Shown: positions 16,168-24,390, counted from the first letter of the stretch. The stretch: DNA of 64,000 nt from [Mycobacterium] stephanolepidis (GCF_002356335.1 NZ_AP018165.1:372001-436000); one strand, 5' to 3'. The notes: generated by a model from the letters alone, not told the origin. A program made the numbers and translations.

Positions 16168-16647
16168 GTGGGGCATGGCGCCAGAATGTGCGAGAAAAAG
16201 TACAACGAACTGGCGGCACCGCAGATCGGTGGATGGGTTCTGGATCGCAAACTCATCCGCACCAACCAGAACAGGCGAGTGTTCGAAACCTGCGACATTC
16301 TGGCGCCTGACGGTGCGCTGATCCACGTGAAAAACGCCGACGCTTCCGCCCCCATCAGTCACCTATTCGCGCAGGGGCACAACTCGGCGCACACCTTGAC
16401 CCACGATCAGCAAGCCCGTGAAAAGTTCGGCAAGCTCGTGGCAAAAGTCGGCGGCGATCAGGCACTGGTCGAGAAGAAACCTTCAGCGGTTGTATTTGCC
16501 ATCGCCCGGCATGCCGGTAAGCCGTTCGGCCCTGACAACCTCTACAGCTTCAGCCGAGTCACCCTGGTACGGACAGCAGAAGATCTGGCTGCGCGAGGAA
16601 TCAAGGTTTATGTCGTGCCTATCGAGAACGGCTCCACAAACAGTTAA
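16168..16647 (+). pseudogene. Truncated DUF6119 (TIGR04141) family protein, C-terminal remnant
   Basis: The frame encodes only the C-terminal third of a DUF6119-type protein, a sporadically distributed family usually above 500 residues. Recognisable blocks are CEKKYNELAA, WVLDRKLIRTNQNRRVFETC, DILAPDGALIHVKNADASAP, ISHLFAQGHNSAHTL and, near the end, FSRVTLVRTAEDLAARGIKV. The N-terminal part is missing and the frame begins shortly after the XRE stop, so a deletion probably fused the two regions. Members occur in mobile islands and have been suggested as defence-associated. This copy is very likely nonfunctional, although the fragment itself is intact. Confidence 0.7.
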
Positions 16648-16701
16648 TTAATCTGCCGGGAGTAAGGACGCCATCAGGGCCGGATCACTGTCGGCGTGTG
16701 G

Positions 16702-17478
16702 TTAGGACCGGTCTCCCACGACTGCTTGTAGGTAGTGGATGCGGGTGTTGATGTTGATAGCCGTTCGTTTGAATGCTGGATAGCTCTCGGCGCTGTCGGC
16801 TGTGGATGGGTCGGGGATGCTCCAGTGGATGTGTCTGGAGTGTCCGTCGAAGTGTGGGCATGTCTCACGGGCTTTGTCGCACAAGGTGATAACGATCGTG
16901 AACTCTGCGGTATCGAAGTCGTCGAGATGTCGTGGTAGTTGCCCGGCGATGTCGATGCCGTATTCGCGTTGCAGGACGCGGGCAGTGTTGGGGTGCATAT
17001 GGTTTCGGGGACGAGTACCCGCGCTGGTGACCTGAAGTCGTCCGTGTGTGTGGTGGCGTAGGAGTGCTTCGGCGATCGCGGAGCGGGCACTGTTACCGGT
17101 GCAGACGAACAGCACTGAGGTGCCCGGTGGCGGTGTCGGTGCCGCGCCGCGTGGTTGCATCTGTAGCCCCGGATGGATGGCGGAGCCGGCTGCGGCGAGC
17201 TGTTCGCTGCAGCGTTGCAGATCGAGATGGTAGTAGCTGTCGCGGCCGTCGTGGCTACTGCGTGTGCTCGTGATGAGCTCACTTTCGCGTAACGCCCGTA
17301 GGTGATAGGAGATCAGGTTTTGGGGGTGCCCGGTGCGGGCCACCAGCTCACGGACTCGGTAGTCGCTGACGGCCAGTTCGTTGATCAGCTGCCAGCGCAG
17401 TGGGTGGGCCGCGAGGTGGATGAAGGCGGGAATTGGTTGACATGGCGCTGTCATGACTAGAGAATACGGCATATCCAT
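16702..17478 (-). CDS. ArsR-ArsC fusion: arsenic-responsive regulator plus arsenate reductase
   Basis: This is a 258-residue two-domain protein. Residues 10-100 are an ArsR-type winged helix (HPLRWQLINELAVSDYRVRE, NLISYHLRALRESELITSTR). Residues 125-258 are a low-molecular-weight phosphatase/arsenate reductase domain with the P-loop VLFVCTGNSARSAIAE and the later Asp-containing HWSIPDPS. Such fusions are known in actinobacteria. The C-terminal enzyme would reduce arsenate and the N-terminal domain would sense the product. I chose the ATG at 17478; ATG codons at 17472 and 17454 are alternatives. A permease gene diverges from it across a short operator. No ACR3 or ArsB arsenite pump is seen nearby. 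Confidence 0.88.
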   Translation of the reverse strand: MDMPYSLVMTAPCQPIPAFIHLAAHPLRWQLINELAVSDYRVRELVARTGHPQNLISYHLRALRESELITSTRSSHDGRDSYYHLDLQRCSEQLAAAGSAIHPGLQMQPRGAAPTPPPGTSVLFVCTGNSARSAIAEALLRHHTHGRLQVTSAGTRPRNHMHPNTARVLQREYGIDIAGQLPRHLDDFDTAEFTIVITLCDKARETCPHFDGHSRHIHWSIPDPSTADSAESYPAFKRTAININTRIHYLQAVVGDRS

Positions 17479-17492
17479 CAAACCAGATTGAT
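17477..17492. promoter_or_regulatory. Putative ArsR operator
   Basis: An inverted repeat ATCAA-N6-TTGAT lies in the 50-bp divergent gap and touches the ArsR-ArsC start codon. Its place and ATCAA half-sites fit an ArsR-family site controlling both the fusion gene and the permease operon. Confidence 0.5.
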
Positions 17493-17528
17493 TGATATTC
17501 AGGCGTGTTATGCCAGTGAGGATTTGGG

Positions 17529-18812
17529 ATGTCCGATAGATCGGCAGTGCCCGAACCTGTGGCGGATGCCGGGTTGCGTCGTGAGCTGGGTGTGTTCGAT
17601 GCGGTGATGATCGGGCTGGGTTCGATGATCGGGGCGGGGATTTTCGTGGCGCTGGCTCCCGCGGCCAAGGCTGCTGGGTCGGGTCTGCTGGTGGGGTTGG
17701 CGGTGGCGGCGGTGATCGCATACTGCAATGCCACGTCCTCGGCGCGGCTGGCGGCGCTGTATCCGGCATCCGGGGGTACCTATGTGTACGGGCGCGAGCG
17801 TCTTGGCCCGTTTTGGGGGTATTCGGCTGGGTGGGGGTTCGTGGTCGGCAAGACCGCCTCGTGTGCGGCGATGGCGCTGACCGTCGGGTTGTACGCCTGG
17901 CCGGCGCACGCGCACGCAGTCGCGGTGGCCACGGTGGTAGCGCTCACGGCCGTCAACTATGCGGGGGTGCAGAAGTCGGCGTGGGTGACCCGGGTGATCG
18001 TGGCGATAGTGCTGGCGGTGCTGGCCGCGGTGGTCGTCACGGCGTTCAGTGGCAACGGTTTTGGGGCAAGCGGGCTGGATGTGTCGGCGGGCTCGGTCTT
18101 CGGGGTGCTGCAGGCCGCTGGGCTGCTGTTTTTCGCGTTCGCCGGATACGCGCGTATCGCCACGCTGGGTGAAGAGGTTCGTGACCCGGCCCGCACCATT
18201 CCGCGGGCGATCCCGATTGCGCTGGGGATAGCGTTGGCGGTGTATGCGCTGGTTTCCGTGGCGGCGCTGGATGTGCTTGGTCCGCAGCGGCTTTCCGCGG
18301 CAGCGGACCCGCTGGTGCAGGTGGTTCAGGTCGCGGGGGCGAGCTGGCTGGCGCCGGTCGTGCGGGCCGGAGCGGTGGTGGCGGCGATAGGGTCGCTGTT
18401 GGCACTGATTTTGGGGGTATCACGCACCTCGTTCGCGATGGCTAAAGACCGGCATCTGCCCACCGTGCTGGCGGCGGTGCATCCACGGTTCGGGGTCCCC
18501 TATCGTGCCGAGCTGGTGGTGGGTGCGGTCGTGGCGGTGCTGGCGGCCACCACCGACGTGCGGGGCGCTATCGGTTTCTCCTCGTTCGCGGTGTTGGTCT
18601 ACTACGCGGTCGCCAACGCCTCGGCCTGGACACTGACACCCGCGGAGGGGCGTCCGCCACGCATCATCCCCGCTGTCGGTCTGGTGGGCTGCGTGGTCAT
18701 TGCGTTCGCATTGCCGCTGGCCTCGATCCTTGCCGGCGCGGCAGTTCTGGCCGCAGGCGCGATCGCCTACGGCATTCGACGGCCACGCGCCGGCGTGACG
18801 GAACGTCGATGA
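17529..18812 (+). CDS. APC-superfamily amino acid permease
   Basis: This 427-residue protein has about 12 hydrophobic segments. The amino acid-polyamine-organocation signature is at the N-terminus (DAVMIGLGSMIGAGIFVALA). Further typical parts are YPASGGTYVYGRERLGPFWG and FFAFAGYARIATLGEEVRDP. It would import or exchange an amino acid or amine across the plasma membrane. It shares a divergent regulatory region with the ArsR-ArsC fusion and precedes DoxX. A role in metalloid stress (for example amino acid supply for thiol synthesis) is inference only. Confidence 0.88.
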   Translation: MSDRSAVPEPVADAGLRRELGVFDAVMIGLGSMIGAGIFVALAPAAKAAGSGLLVGLAVAAVIAYCNATSSARLAALYPASGGTYVYGRERLGPFWGYSAGWGFVVGKTASCAAMALTVGLYAWPAHAHAVAVATVVALTAVNYAGVQKSAWVTRVIVAIVLAVLAAVVVTAFSGNGFGASGLDVSAGSVFGVLQAAGLLFFAFAGYARIATLGEEVRDPARTIPRAIPIALGIALAVYALVSVAALDVLGPQRLSAAADPLVQVVQVAGASWLAPVVRAGAVVAAIGSLLALILGVSRTSFAMAKDRHLPTVLAAVHPRFGVPYRAELVVGAVVAVLAATTDVRGAIGFSSFAVLVYYAVANASAWTLTPAEGRPPRIIPAVGLVGCVVIAFALPLASILAGAAVLAAGAIAYGIRRPRAGVTERR

Positions 18813-18831
18813 GCCACGGGAGGTTTGCATC

Positions 18832-19353
18832 ATGACAGCTTCGGTGATCCCGGGGTGGCTTGGCCGGTGGTGTCACACCAGCGCACCAGCTGCGACCGTG
18901 CTGATTCGTTTCTACGTGGGTGCGGTGTTCGCCGGTGAGGGAGTCTTGAAGTTCCTGCGCCCGGATTCCCTCGGGGTTGGCCGGTTCACAAAAGCCGGTA
19001 TCCCGGCGCCGGAGTTCTTCGCCGCCCTCGATGGCGTAGTCGAAATCGGCTGTGGGGTACTACTTGTGGTGGGTCTAGCGACGCGGGTGGCGGCGGCTCC
19101 GATGATCGTCAACATGGCCGGGGCCCTGCTGATCACGAAAGTGCCGATCTTGTGGGCAGGTTCGGCACTGTTCAAGACCGAGCACGGCTGGTGGGATTTC
19201 CTGCACGAGGCCCGCCTAGATATCGCCCAACTGTGCGGCGCTGTCTTCCTGCTGCTGGTCGGCGCCGGAACCTGGTCGCTGGATCACTACCTCACCACCC
19301 ACACCTCACCTGATCCTGTGACAAGACGGCAGATACAAGGTCCTGAAGGTTGA
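18832..19353 (+). CDS. DoxX-family membrane protein
   Basis: This is a 173-residue membrane protein with four predicted helices. It has the DoxX features LIRFYVGAVFAGEGVLKF, then GIPAPEFFAALDGVVEIGCG and ARLDIAQLCGAVFLLL. The start at 18832 follows a good GGGAGG site. It is 19 bases after the permease, so they are co-transcribed. Mycobacterial DoxX has been tied to a membrane-associated oxidoreductase complex for thiol/oxidative stress. Its place in a metalloid/thiol cluster fits this. A broken multicopper oxidase follows at once. Confidence 0.85.
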   Translation: MTASVIPGWLGRWCHTSAPAATVLIRFYVGAVFAGEGVLKFLRPDSLGVGRFTKAGIPAPEFFAALDGVVEIGCGVLLVVGLATRVAAAPMIVNMAGALLITKVPILWAGSALFKTEHGWWDFLHEARLDIAQLCGAVFLLLVGAGTWSLDHYLTTHTSPDPVTRRQIQGPEG

Positions 19354-19620
19354 TCGGCGCCGATTCCTGACCTGGAGTGCAGCAGCCGGCCGCGGTGCCG
19401 GACCGGATGCAGCCGCCAGAATTCCTCTAGCCCAGCCGATTACACACCACGGATCGGCACAGGACTGGTGGATTTAGCACCGGACAAGGTGGTACCGACC
19501 ACCCTGTGCAACGGGCAATTCCCGGGCCCGCTGCGGTTCGCCGAAGGCAAACCGGTGACCATCGACGTGCACGACGACACCGGAACCCCGGAACAGCTGC
19601 ACTAGCACGGCCAGACCTGC
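19349..19620 (+). pseudogene. Multicopper oxidase remnant
   Basis: The start encodes a twin-arginine signal (VDRRRFLTWSAAAG). After a frame change come typical cupredoxin sequences: LVDLAPDKVVPTTLCNGQFP, GPLRFAEGKPVTIDVHDDTG and TPEQLH-stop-HGQT. The stop TAG stands where the conserved copper motif HWHG needs TGG. The gene therefore has a frameshift and a nonsense codon, and everything beyond the first copper site is missing. The original would have been an exported copper enzyme of 450-500 residues. It overlaps the DoxX stop, so it was once part of that operon. Confidence 0.8.
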
Positions 19621-19652
19621 CCGCCGACGTCTGCAATTACATTGCGGAGCTG

Positions 19653-20333
19653 TCAGCGGGGCACTCCGATGGTTGGCCGGGTTGCCGTCACTTGCCACAT
19701 CCGGCGAGGCAGATCGCCCTCATCGAAGGGTTCAACCTCGTCGAGGAGCCAGCCTTCGGCAAGGGTACTAACGAGCTGGCGTGAAAAGAAGTGCACTGCG
19801 AAGCCGCCGTGTTCGAAGATATCGTCGCCGCAGTCCCGCCCGGCCTTGTAGTGGGCGTCGCCGGTGTTTCTGACTGTGTAGACGAGCTTTCCTCCCGGCC
19901 TCAGAACACGCCAGATTTCGCCGATGGCATCGTGAATTTCTTTGGTAGATAACGCCATACACAACGCCATGTGCGCATACACGGCGTCAACTGATTCGGT
20001 ATCGAGAGGGATAGGTTCTCGCAGATCGTGCATGATCTCCGAAATACCGGCCTCAAGACACTGCGCTCTGGCGGCCTGCCCGATCTGGTCCAGCGCCACC
20101 TGGCTGAAATCTGTGGCGATCACGGTGAATCCCTCGCGTGCGAAGTAGAGGGCGTCTCGGCCGTGCCCGGCAGCAAGTTCCAGGACACGCTGTGCGCCGG
20201 CGGCTTTAAATATTCGCGCAGCGTAACGGGCCGGTTCGGATGGGTCCGCTCCGTACATACTCGGGTGCTGCTGGTAAGTGCCTTGCCAGTGTTCACGTTG
20301 CGCCACGGCAAGATCGGGTTGTCGATTGCGCAT
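19653..20333 (-). CDS. Class I SAM-dependent methyltransferase
   Basis: This is a 226-residue methyltransferase. Motif I is VLELAAGHGRDALYFAREGF near residue 50, followed by TVIATDFSQVALDQIGQAAR and, near residue 105, VDAVYAHMALCMAL. The fold part is similar to TehB/thiopurine-type enzymes acting on small electrophiles, metalloids or thiols. I chose the ATG at 20333, nine bases after GGAGG; the in-frame GTG at 20345 lies inside that site. It follows the ArsR-rhodanese gene by 45 bases on the same strand, so one operon. The substrate is not determinable; tellurite, selenium or arsenic species are candidates from context. Confidence 0.85.
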   Translation of the reverse strand: MRNRQPDLAVAQREHWQGTYQQHPSMYGADPSEPARYAARIFKAAGAQRVLELAAGHGRDALYFAREGFTVIATDFSQVALDQIGQAARAQCLEAGISEIMHDLREPIPLDTESVDAVYAHMALCMALSTKEIHDAIGEIWRVLRPGGKLVYTVRNTGDAHYKAGRDCGDDIFEHGGFAVHFFSRQLVSTLAEGWLLDEVEPFDEGDLPRRMWQVTATRPTIGVPR

Positions 20334-20378
20334 ATGATCACTCACCTCCGTAGGGCGCGTGGTGGGCTGCGCCCGTGG

Positions 20379-21068
20379 TCACTGTGGGGTTCCAGCGTCG
20401 ACGGGTAGGTCGTCCAATCGCCATTCGAGCATGCCGTCGCTGAGGCGGATGGCTCGGCGGCCCCGGTCGGTCAACATCGCGACGGCGTCGTAGGCCATGG
20501 CGCAGTACTCGCCGCGGCAGTAGACAACGATCTGTGCATCTGTCGGCAGTTCGGTGATCCGTTGGGCGAGTTCGTTGACCGGGATGCAGATTGCACCGGG
20601 GATGTGGCCGGCGAGGTATTCCTCGATCGGTCGCACATCCAGGGCCACCGCCTCACCGGACTCGACCAGCCGCACCAGCTCGTCACGCGTGATCTCCGCC
20701 GACTCTTGGGTACCCAGATAGGCGTCGCGGGCGTACGGGACCGCGGGCTGATGGGCTTCGGCGACCTTGCGCAGCAGCGCCAGTAGTTGTGCCACATCGT
20801 CACCGGCTAACCGGTAATACATCCGTGGTCCGTCGCGGCGCGCCACCACAAAGCCTGCTTGTTTCAGGGTCTGTAGATGCGCCGAGGTGGTGGTCAGGTT
20901 CAGCCCGGCGGTTTTCGACAGCGTCTCCACCGTCCGCTCACCTTGGGCCAGCAGATCTAGTAGTTCCAGGCGTTTGCCGCTGGCCAGCGCCTTGCCGCTG
21001 GATGCGAACGCCTCGTACAGCGCGGCCTTCTCCGGGCTTTTAACGTGTCCCACTATCGCTCTTTCCAT
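20379..21068 (-). CDS. ArsR-rhodanese fusion regulator
   Basis: In this 229-residue protein residues 10-100 form an ArsR winged helix (LLDLLAQGERTVETLSKTAG, TTSAHLQTLKQAGFVVARRD). Residues 125-222 form a rhodanese domain with LDVRPIEEYLAGHIPGAICI and the active loop VVYCRGEYCAMAYDAV, catalytic Cys in CRGEYC. Such fusions are sulfane-sulfur or redox sensors in many bacteria. I chose the ATG at 21068 because 24 residues before it have no family character. It probably regulates its own operon with the methyltransferase and the divergent mddA-like gene. Confidence 0.9.
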   Translation of the reverse strand: MERAIVGHVKSPEKAALYEAFASSGKALASGKRLELLDLLAQGERTVETLSKTAGLNLTTTSAHLQTLKQAGFVVARRDGPRMYYRLAGDDVAQLLALLRKVAEAHQPAVPYARDAYLGTQESAEITRDELVRLVESGEAVALDVRPIEEYLAGHIPGAICIPVNELAQRITELPTDAQIVVYCRGEYCAMAYDAVAMLTDRGRRAIRLSDGMLEWRLDDLPVDAGTPQ

Positions 21069-21085
21069 AGATCTTTGGAATATGG
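21065..21085. promoter_or_regulatory. Putative operator of the ArsR-rhodanese regulator
   Basis: CCATA and TATGG are arranged as an inverted repeat with an 11-base spacer at the start codon of the fusion gene, within the 112-bp divergent gap to the mddA-like gene. Confidence 0.4.
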
Positions 21086-21180
21086 TTGTATAGAGTACCG
21101 GGTAGTGGTGCGTAAGCGAAGCCTTCCTGGCTCCAGACAACCTGCTTGAAGCGATTCTTGAACAAACCTAGGAGGACGCG

Positions 21181-21951
21181 ATGAGACGGGTATTGACCAT
21201 TGGATACGGGGCGATCAGCTACCTGATCTTCCTTGCATCATTTCTCTACTCGATTGCATTCGTAGGGAACTTTCTGGTGCCGCGCACCGTCGACAACGGC
21301 CTTAACTCCTCTGCCGCAGAAGCTTTCATCGTGAATGTGGTGCTTCTCGGGCTGTTCGCGATACCCCACAGCGTGATGGCCAGACCCGGGTTCAAGCGTT
21401 GGTGGACACGGTTCGTACCGTCGACCATTGAGCGCAGCACCTATGTGCTGGCGTCGAGTCTTCTTCTGATCCTTATGTTTTGGCAGTGGCGGACGATGCC
21501 CGCCGTGATCTGGGATGTGAGCTGGGCACCGGCACGGATCGGCATACATGCGCTGTTCTGGCTCGGATGGGCCATCGTGCTGGCTTCGACGTTCATGATC
21601 AACCATTTCGACCTGTTCGGGCTGCGCCAGGTCTACCTCGCCTGGAGAGGCAAGCCGTACAGCCATCTCGATTTCCGGGTCACCCTGTTCTACCGGCTGG
21701 TGCGCCACCCCTTGATGCTCGGTTTCATTATCGCGTTCTGGGCGGCGCCAACCATGACAGCGGGACATCTGCTATTCGCAATAGCCACAACGGCTTACGT
21801 CCTGATTGCCCTGCAGTTCGAAGAGCGCGATCTGCGCCAGGATCTCGGCCAGCCCTACGTGGAATACAGCAACCAGGTGCCGATGCTCATACCCGGCGTG
21901 CGGCCTCGCAAGCGCCCTGTCACGCTCAGCGCAGACCCTTCGAGTCAATAG
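21181..21951 (+). CDS. mddA: MddA-like methanethiol S-methyltransferase
   Basis: This 256-residue membrane protein has five to six helices. The C-terminal block is shared by NnrU/isoprenylcysteine methyltransferase relatives: FYRLVRHPLMLGFIIAFWAA, then EERDLRQDLGQPYVEYSNQV and PMLIPG. It matches the MddA type that methylates methanethiol to dimethyl sulfide with SAM. The ATG at 21181 follows AGGAGG. It diverges from the ArsR-rhodanese sensor, which suggests induction by reactive sulfur or thiols. Selenium or tellurium thiols could also be substrates; this is inference. Confidence 0.85.
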   Translation: MRRVLTIGYGAISYLIFLASFLYSIAFVGNFLVPRTVDNGLNSSAAEAFIVNVVLLGLFAIPHSVMARPGFKRWWTRFVPSTIERSTYVLASSLLLILMFWQWRTMPAVIWDVSWAPARIGIHALFWLGWAIVLASTFMINHFDLFGLRQVYLAWRGKPYSHLDFRVTLFYRLVRHPLMLGFIIAFWAAPTMTAGHLLFAIATTAYVLIALQFEERDLRQDLGQPYVEYSNQVPMLIPGVRPRKRPVTLSADPSSQ

Positions 21952-21979
21952 GCAGGCTCTAACGGGCCGGCGGCGGCTA

Positions 21980-22591
21980 TCAGGGGTTGTCGTCGGCCGG
22001 CACGAGCGCGCCGAGCGTAGCGATGGCCTGGAGCACCTCACCAGAGTTGGGGATAGCTGTAGGATCTGCAATCCACTGGATCATCAGGCCATCGATGATC
22101 GCCATCAGCACCGTGACGATCGTCGGCAACGATTCGGGTGGCTCGATATCGGTCCCGGCCAGTGCAGCCCGCGCCAGGTCAACTGAGTGCTGGCGAACCT
22201 CGGCGTAACCGGAGGCCAGATGCTCCCGCAGGTCCTGTGAGCGCAGCGCGGGGGCGTAGGACTCGATGCAGGCGTGGACCGAGGGCCGGATCTGCGCGAA
22301 CGAGTCGACCGTGGCGGCCAGCACTGCCCGGATCTGCTCGTATGGACTGGCGGCCGCGCTCTGGTCAAACGCCTGCTGAACACGCTGGTTCCAGGTGGCG
22401 AAGCACTGGCCCAGCGCGGCGTTGAGCAGCGCTTCCTTGCTGCCGAAGTGGTAGTTGATCGATGCGAGATTGGCTCCCGAGGCGCGTGCGATGTCGCGTG
22501 AGCTGGTGTTGCCGTAGCCCCGTTCCTGCAGGCAATCAAGAGCACCTTGCACCAGCTTCTCGCGGACGGTGGCCGAATCTTGCATACCCAC
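21980..22591 (-). CDS. TetR-family transcriptional regulator
   Basis: This is a 203-residue regulator with the N-terminal HTH REKLVQGALDCLQERGYGNT, then SSRDIARASGANLASINYHF and GSKEALLNAAL. The C-terminal ligand domain has the TetR helical make-up. It lies divergently from the operon at 22652, and the gap carries two palindromes that are its probable operator. It presumably represses the P450-MmpL operon and itself. The ATG at 22585 is an alternative start. Confidence 0.92.
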   Translation of the reverse strand: MGMQDSATVREKLVQGALDCLQERGYGNTSSRDIARASGANLASINYHFGSKEALLNAALGQCFATWNQRVQQAFDQSAAASPYEQIRAVLAATVDSFAQIRPSVHACIESYAPALRSQDLREHLASGYAEVRQHSVDLARAALAGTDIEPPESLPTIVTVLMAIIDGLMIQWIADPTAIPNSGEVLQAIATLGALVPADDNP

Positions 22592-22607
22592 ATACTATCG
22601 TGCTAAA

Positions 22608-22630
22608 CAAACGTTTGTGACAAACGTTTG
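22608..22630. promoter_or_regulatory. Tandem palindromic TetR operator
   Basis: Two identical 10-bp palindromes CAAACGTTTG stand at 22608-22617 and 22621-22630, 13 bp centre to centre, in the divergent gap. This arrangement fits cooperative binding of two TetR dimers. Confidence 0.75.
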
Positions 22631-22651
22631 AACATCAATTTGGGAGCGGTT

Positions 22652-23074
22652 ATGGCAAACGAGATTGTGGGTTTCGTCGGCGTGTACAACGGCGACGGCG
22701 GGGTACGCGGCGAGCTGGCCTGGGTGCTGGGCAAGCTGCGCGGGACCGCCTCGTGCGCCCTGTGCGACATCACCCATCGCGGGATCCGGTCCAACCCGGA
22801 ATGGAAGGACCTTGCCTGCACCCTGGGAGTGCCGATCGATCTGGTGCACCGCAATGAGCGGTCCATCGAGATTGAGCGACTCACTGGTGATCTGACTCCC
22901 GCGGTGGTGGCCCAGACCACCGATGGTGACTACGTCGTCATGGGGCCCGAAGACTTCACCGGGGCATCCGGTGATGCGGTCGCGTTCGTGCGAACGCTGC
23001 GTCAGGCGTGCATGGACAGGGACTTGGTGTGGCCGGGGATTGATGTGGCGGAGCTCGGCGAGTCGGCGCGGTGA
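22652..23074 (+). CDS. Conserved hypothetical protein with CALCDITH motif
   Basis: This is a 140-residue soluble protein I cannot assign to a known enzyme. It begins MANEIVGFVGVYNGDGGVRG, then has GTASCALCDITHRGIRSNPE with a C-x2-C pair and His near residues 38-45. A VPIDLVHRNE segment and an acidic C-terminal half follow. The CxxC-x3-H cluster suggests metal or thiol chemistry. I chose the ATG at 22652, behind GGGAGCGG. It is first in the TetR-controlled operon and its stop overlaps the P450 GTG (GTGA), implying that the two proteins are made together. Confidence 0.8.
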   Translation: MANEIVGFVGVYNGDGGVRGELAWVLGKLRGTASCALCDITHRGIRSNPEWKDLACTLGVPIDLVHRNERSIEIERLTGDLTPAVVAQTTDGDYVVMGPEDFTGASGDAVAFVRTLRQACMDRDLVWPGIDVAELGESAR

Positions 23075-24390
23075 GTGCGGCATTGCCTGCGGGGCCGCGG
23101 CTGCCGCGATATGTGCAAAGCGTGCTGTACCTGAAGTTCCGGGAACGGTTCCTGCCGGCGATGCGCCGCAAGTACGGCGATGTCTTCTCGCTGCAGGTAC
23201 CCCCCTACGCGGACAACCTGGTGGTGTTCACGCGCCCCGAGCACATCAGGGAGATCTTCGCCGCCGACCCGAAGGTCCTGCATGCCGGTGAGGGCAACCA
23301 GATCCTCAAATTTGCGATGGGCGAGCATTCGGTACTGATCACTGATGAGGACGAGCACGCGCGGATGCGGTCCCTGCTCATGCCCGCTTTCACCGGGGCT
23401 GCACTGCGCGGATACCGCGCCATGATCGCCTCCGTTGCGGCCGAACACATCAGTCAGTGGCCCGCCGGGGCAGAGATCAGCGCCCTAGAGCGCATGAACG
23501 CTCTGACTCTCGACATCATCCTGCGTGTTGTTTTTGGGGTCGCCGATCCAAAAACCAAGGCCGAGTTATCCACCCGGCTGCAAGCCATTATCAACATCCA
23601 ACCCGCGATCTTCGCCGGGCTTCCGTATCCGTTCCTCAAGCGTTTCCCGCCCTGGAAAGGTTTCTACGACAACCAGCACAAGATCGACGCCATCTTGTAC
23701 CGAGAAATTGCTGCACGCCGACTATCTGCGGACCTGCCCGCCCGCAGCGACGTGCTTTCGCGACTGCTTCAGGGCAAGGACCCCGCCGCAGCGCCCTTGA
23801 CCGATGCCGAACTGCGCGACCAGCTCATCAGCCTGCTATTGGCCGGGCACGAAACCACCGCGGCAGCGCTGTCCTGGACGCTGTGGGAGCTGGCCCAGAA
23901 CCCGGCGATCCAGGCTGAAGCTGTCGCGGCGGCATCACGCGGCGATGAGCACTACCTGGAAGCTGTGCTCAAAGAAGGGATGCGCCGCCGCACGGTCATC
24001 GCGTCCACGGCACGCAAACTGACCATCGACACCGAGATCGGCGGCTGGCGCCTGCCTGCGGGAACGGTGGTGAACACCTCGATCGTCCTGGCGCACGCCA
24101 ACGAGGAATCCCACCCCAAACCAGCCGAATTCCGCCCCGCCCGCTTCCTGGAAGGCACGGTCGCCGCGAACACCTGGCTGCCGTTCGGCGGCGGCGTACG
24201 CCGATGTCTGGGTGCAGGATTCGCCCTCGCCGAAGGCACCGTCATCTTGCAAGAGATCTTCCGGCACTTCACCATCAGCCCCGCCAAACACCACACCGCT
24301 GAAACGCCATGGGTCCGCAACATCACCACCGTACCCAAACACGGTGCACGCCTGTGGCTATCACCCTTACACGACAGGATGTCCGTTTAG
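23071..24390 (+). CDS. Cytochrome P450
   Basis: This 439-residue P450 shows the I-helix oxygen-activating motif LLLAGHETTAAALSWTLWEL near residue 255. The K-helix ExxR is in LKEGMRRR near residue 303. The heme-binding loop is WLPFGGGVRRCLGAGFALAE with the ligand Cys near residue 379. All essential residues are present. It would hydroxylate a lipophilic substrate, with electrons from ferredoxin partners not seen here. It is translationally coupled upstream to the CALCDITH protein and downstream, by one base, to an MmpL transporter, so substrate modification and export are probably linked. Confidence 0.95.
   Translation: MSAALPAGPRLPRYVQSVLYLKFRERFLPAMRRKYGDVFSLQVPPYADNLVVFTRPEHIREIFAADPKVLHAGEGNQILKFAMGEHSVLITDEDEHARMRSLLMPAFTGAALRGYRAMIASVAAEHISQWPAGAEISALERMNALTLDIILRVVFGVADPKTKAELSTRLQAIINIQPAIFAGLPYPFLKRFPPWKGFYDNQHKIDAILYREIAARRLSADLPARSDVLSRLLQGKDPAAAPLTDAELRDQLISLLLAGHETTAAALSWTLWELAQNPAIQAEAVAAASRGDEHYLEAVLKEGMRRRTVIASTARKLTIDTEIGGWRLPAGTVVNTSIVLAHANEESHPKPAEFRPARFLEGTVAANTWLPFGGGVRRCLGAGFALAEGTVILQEIFRHFTISPAKHHTAETPWVRNITTVPKHGARLWLSPLHDRMSV

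Noticed and set aside
24309..24389. Upstream extension of the MmpL gene by 27 codons
   Set aside because: It overlaps the P450 end and has no MmpL character; the GTG at 24390 directly after the P450 stop is a better start.
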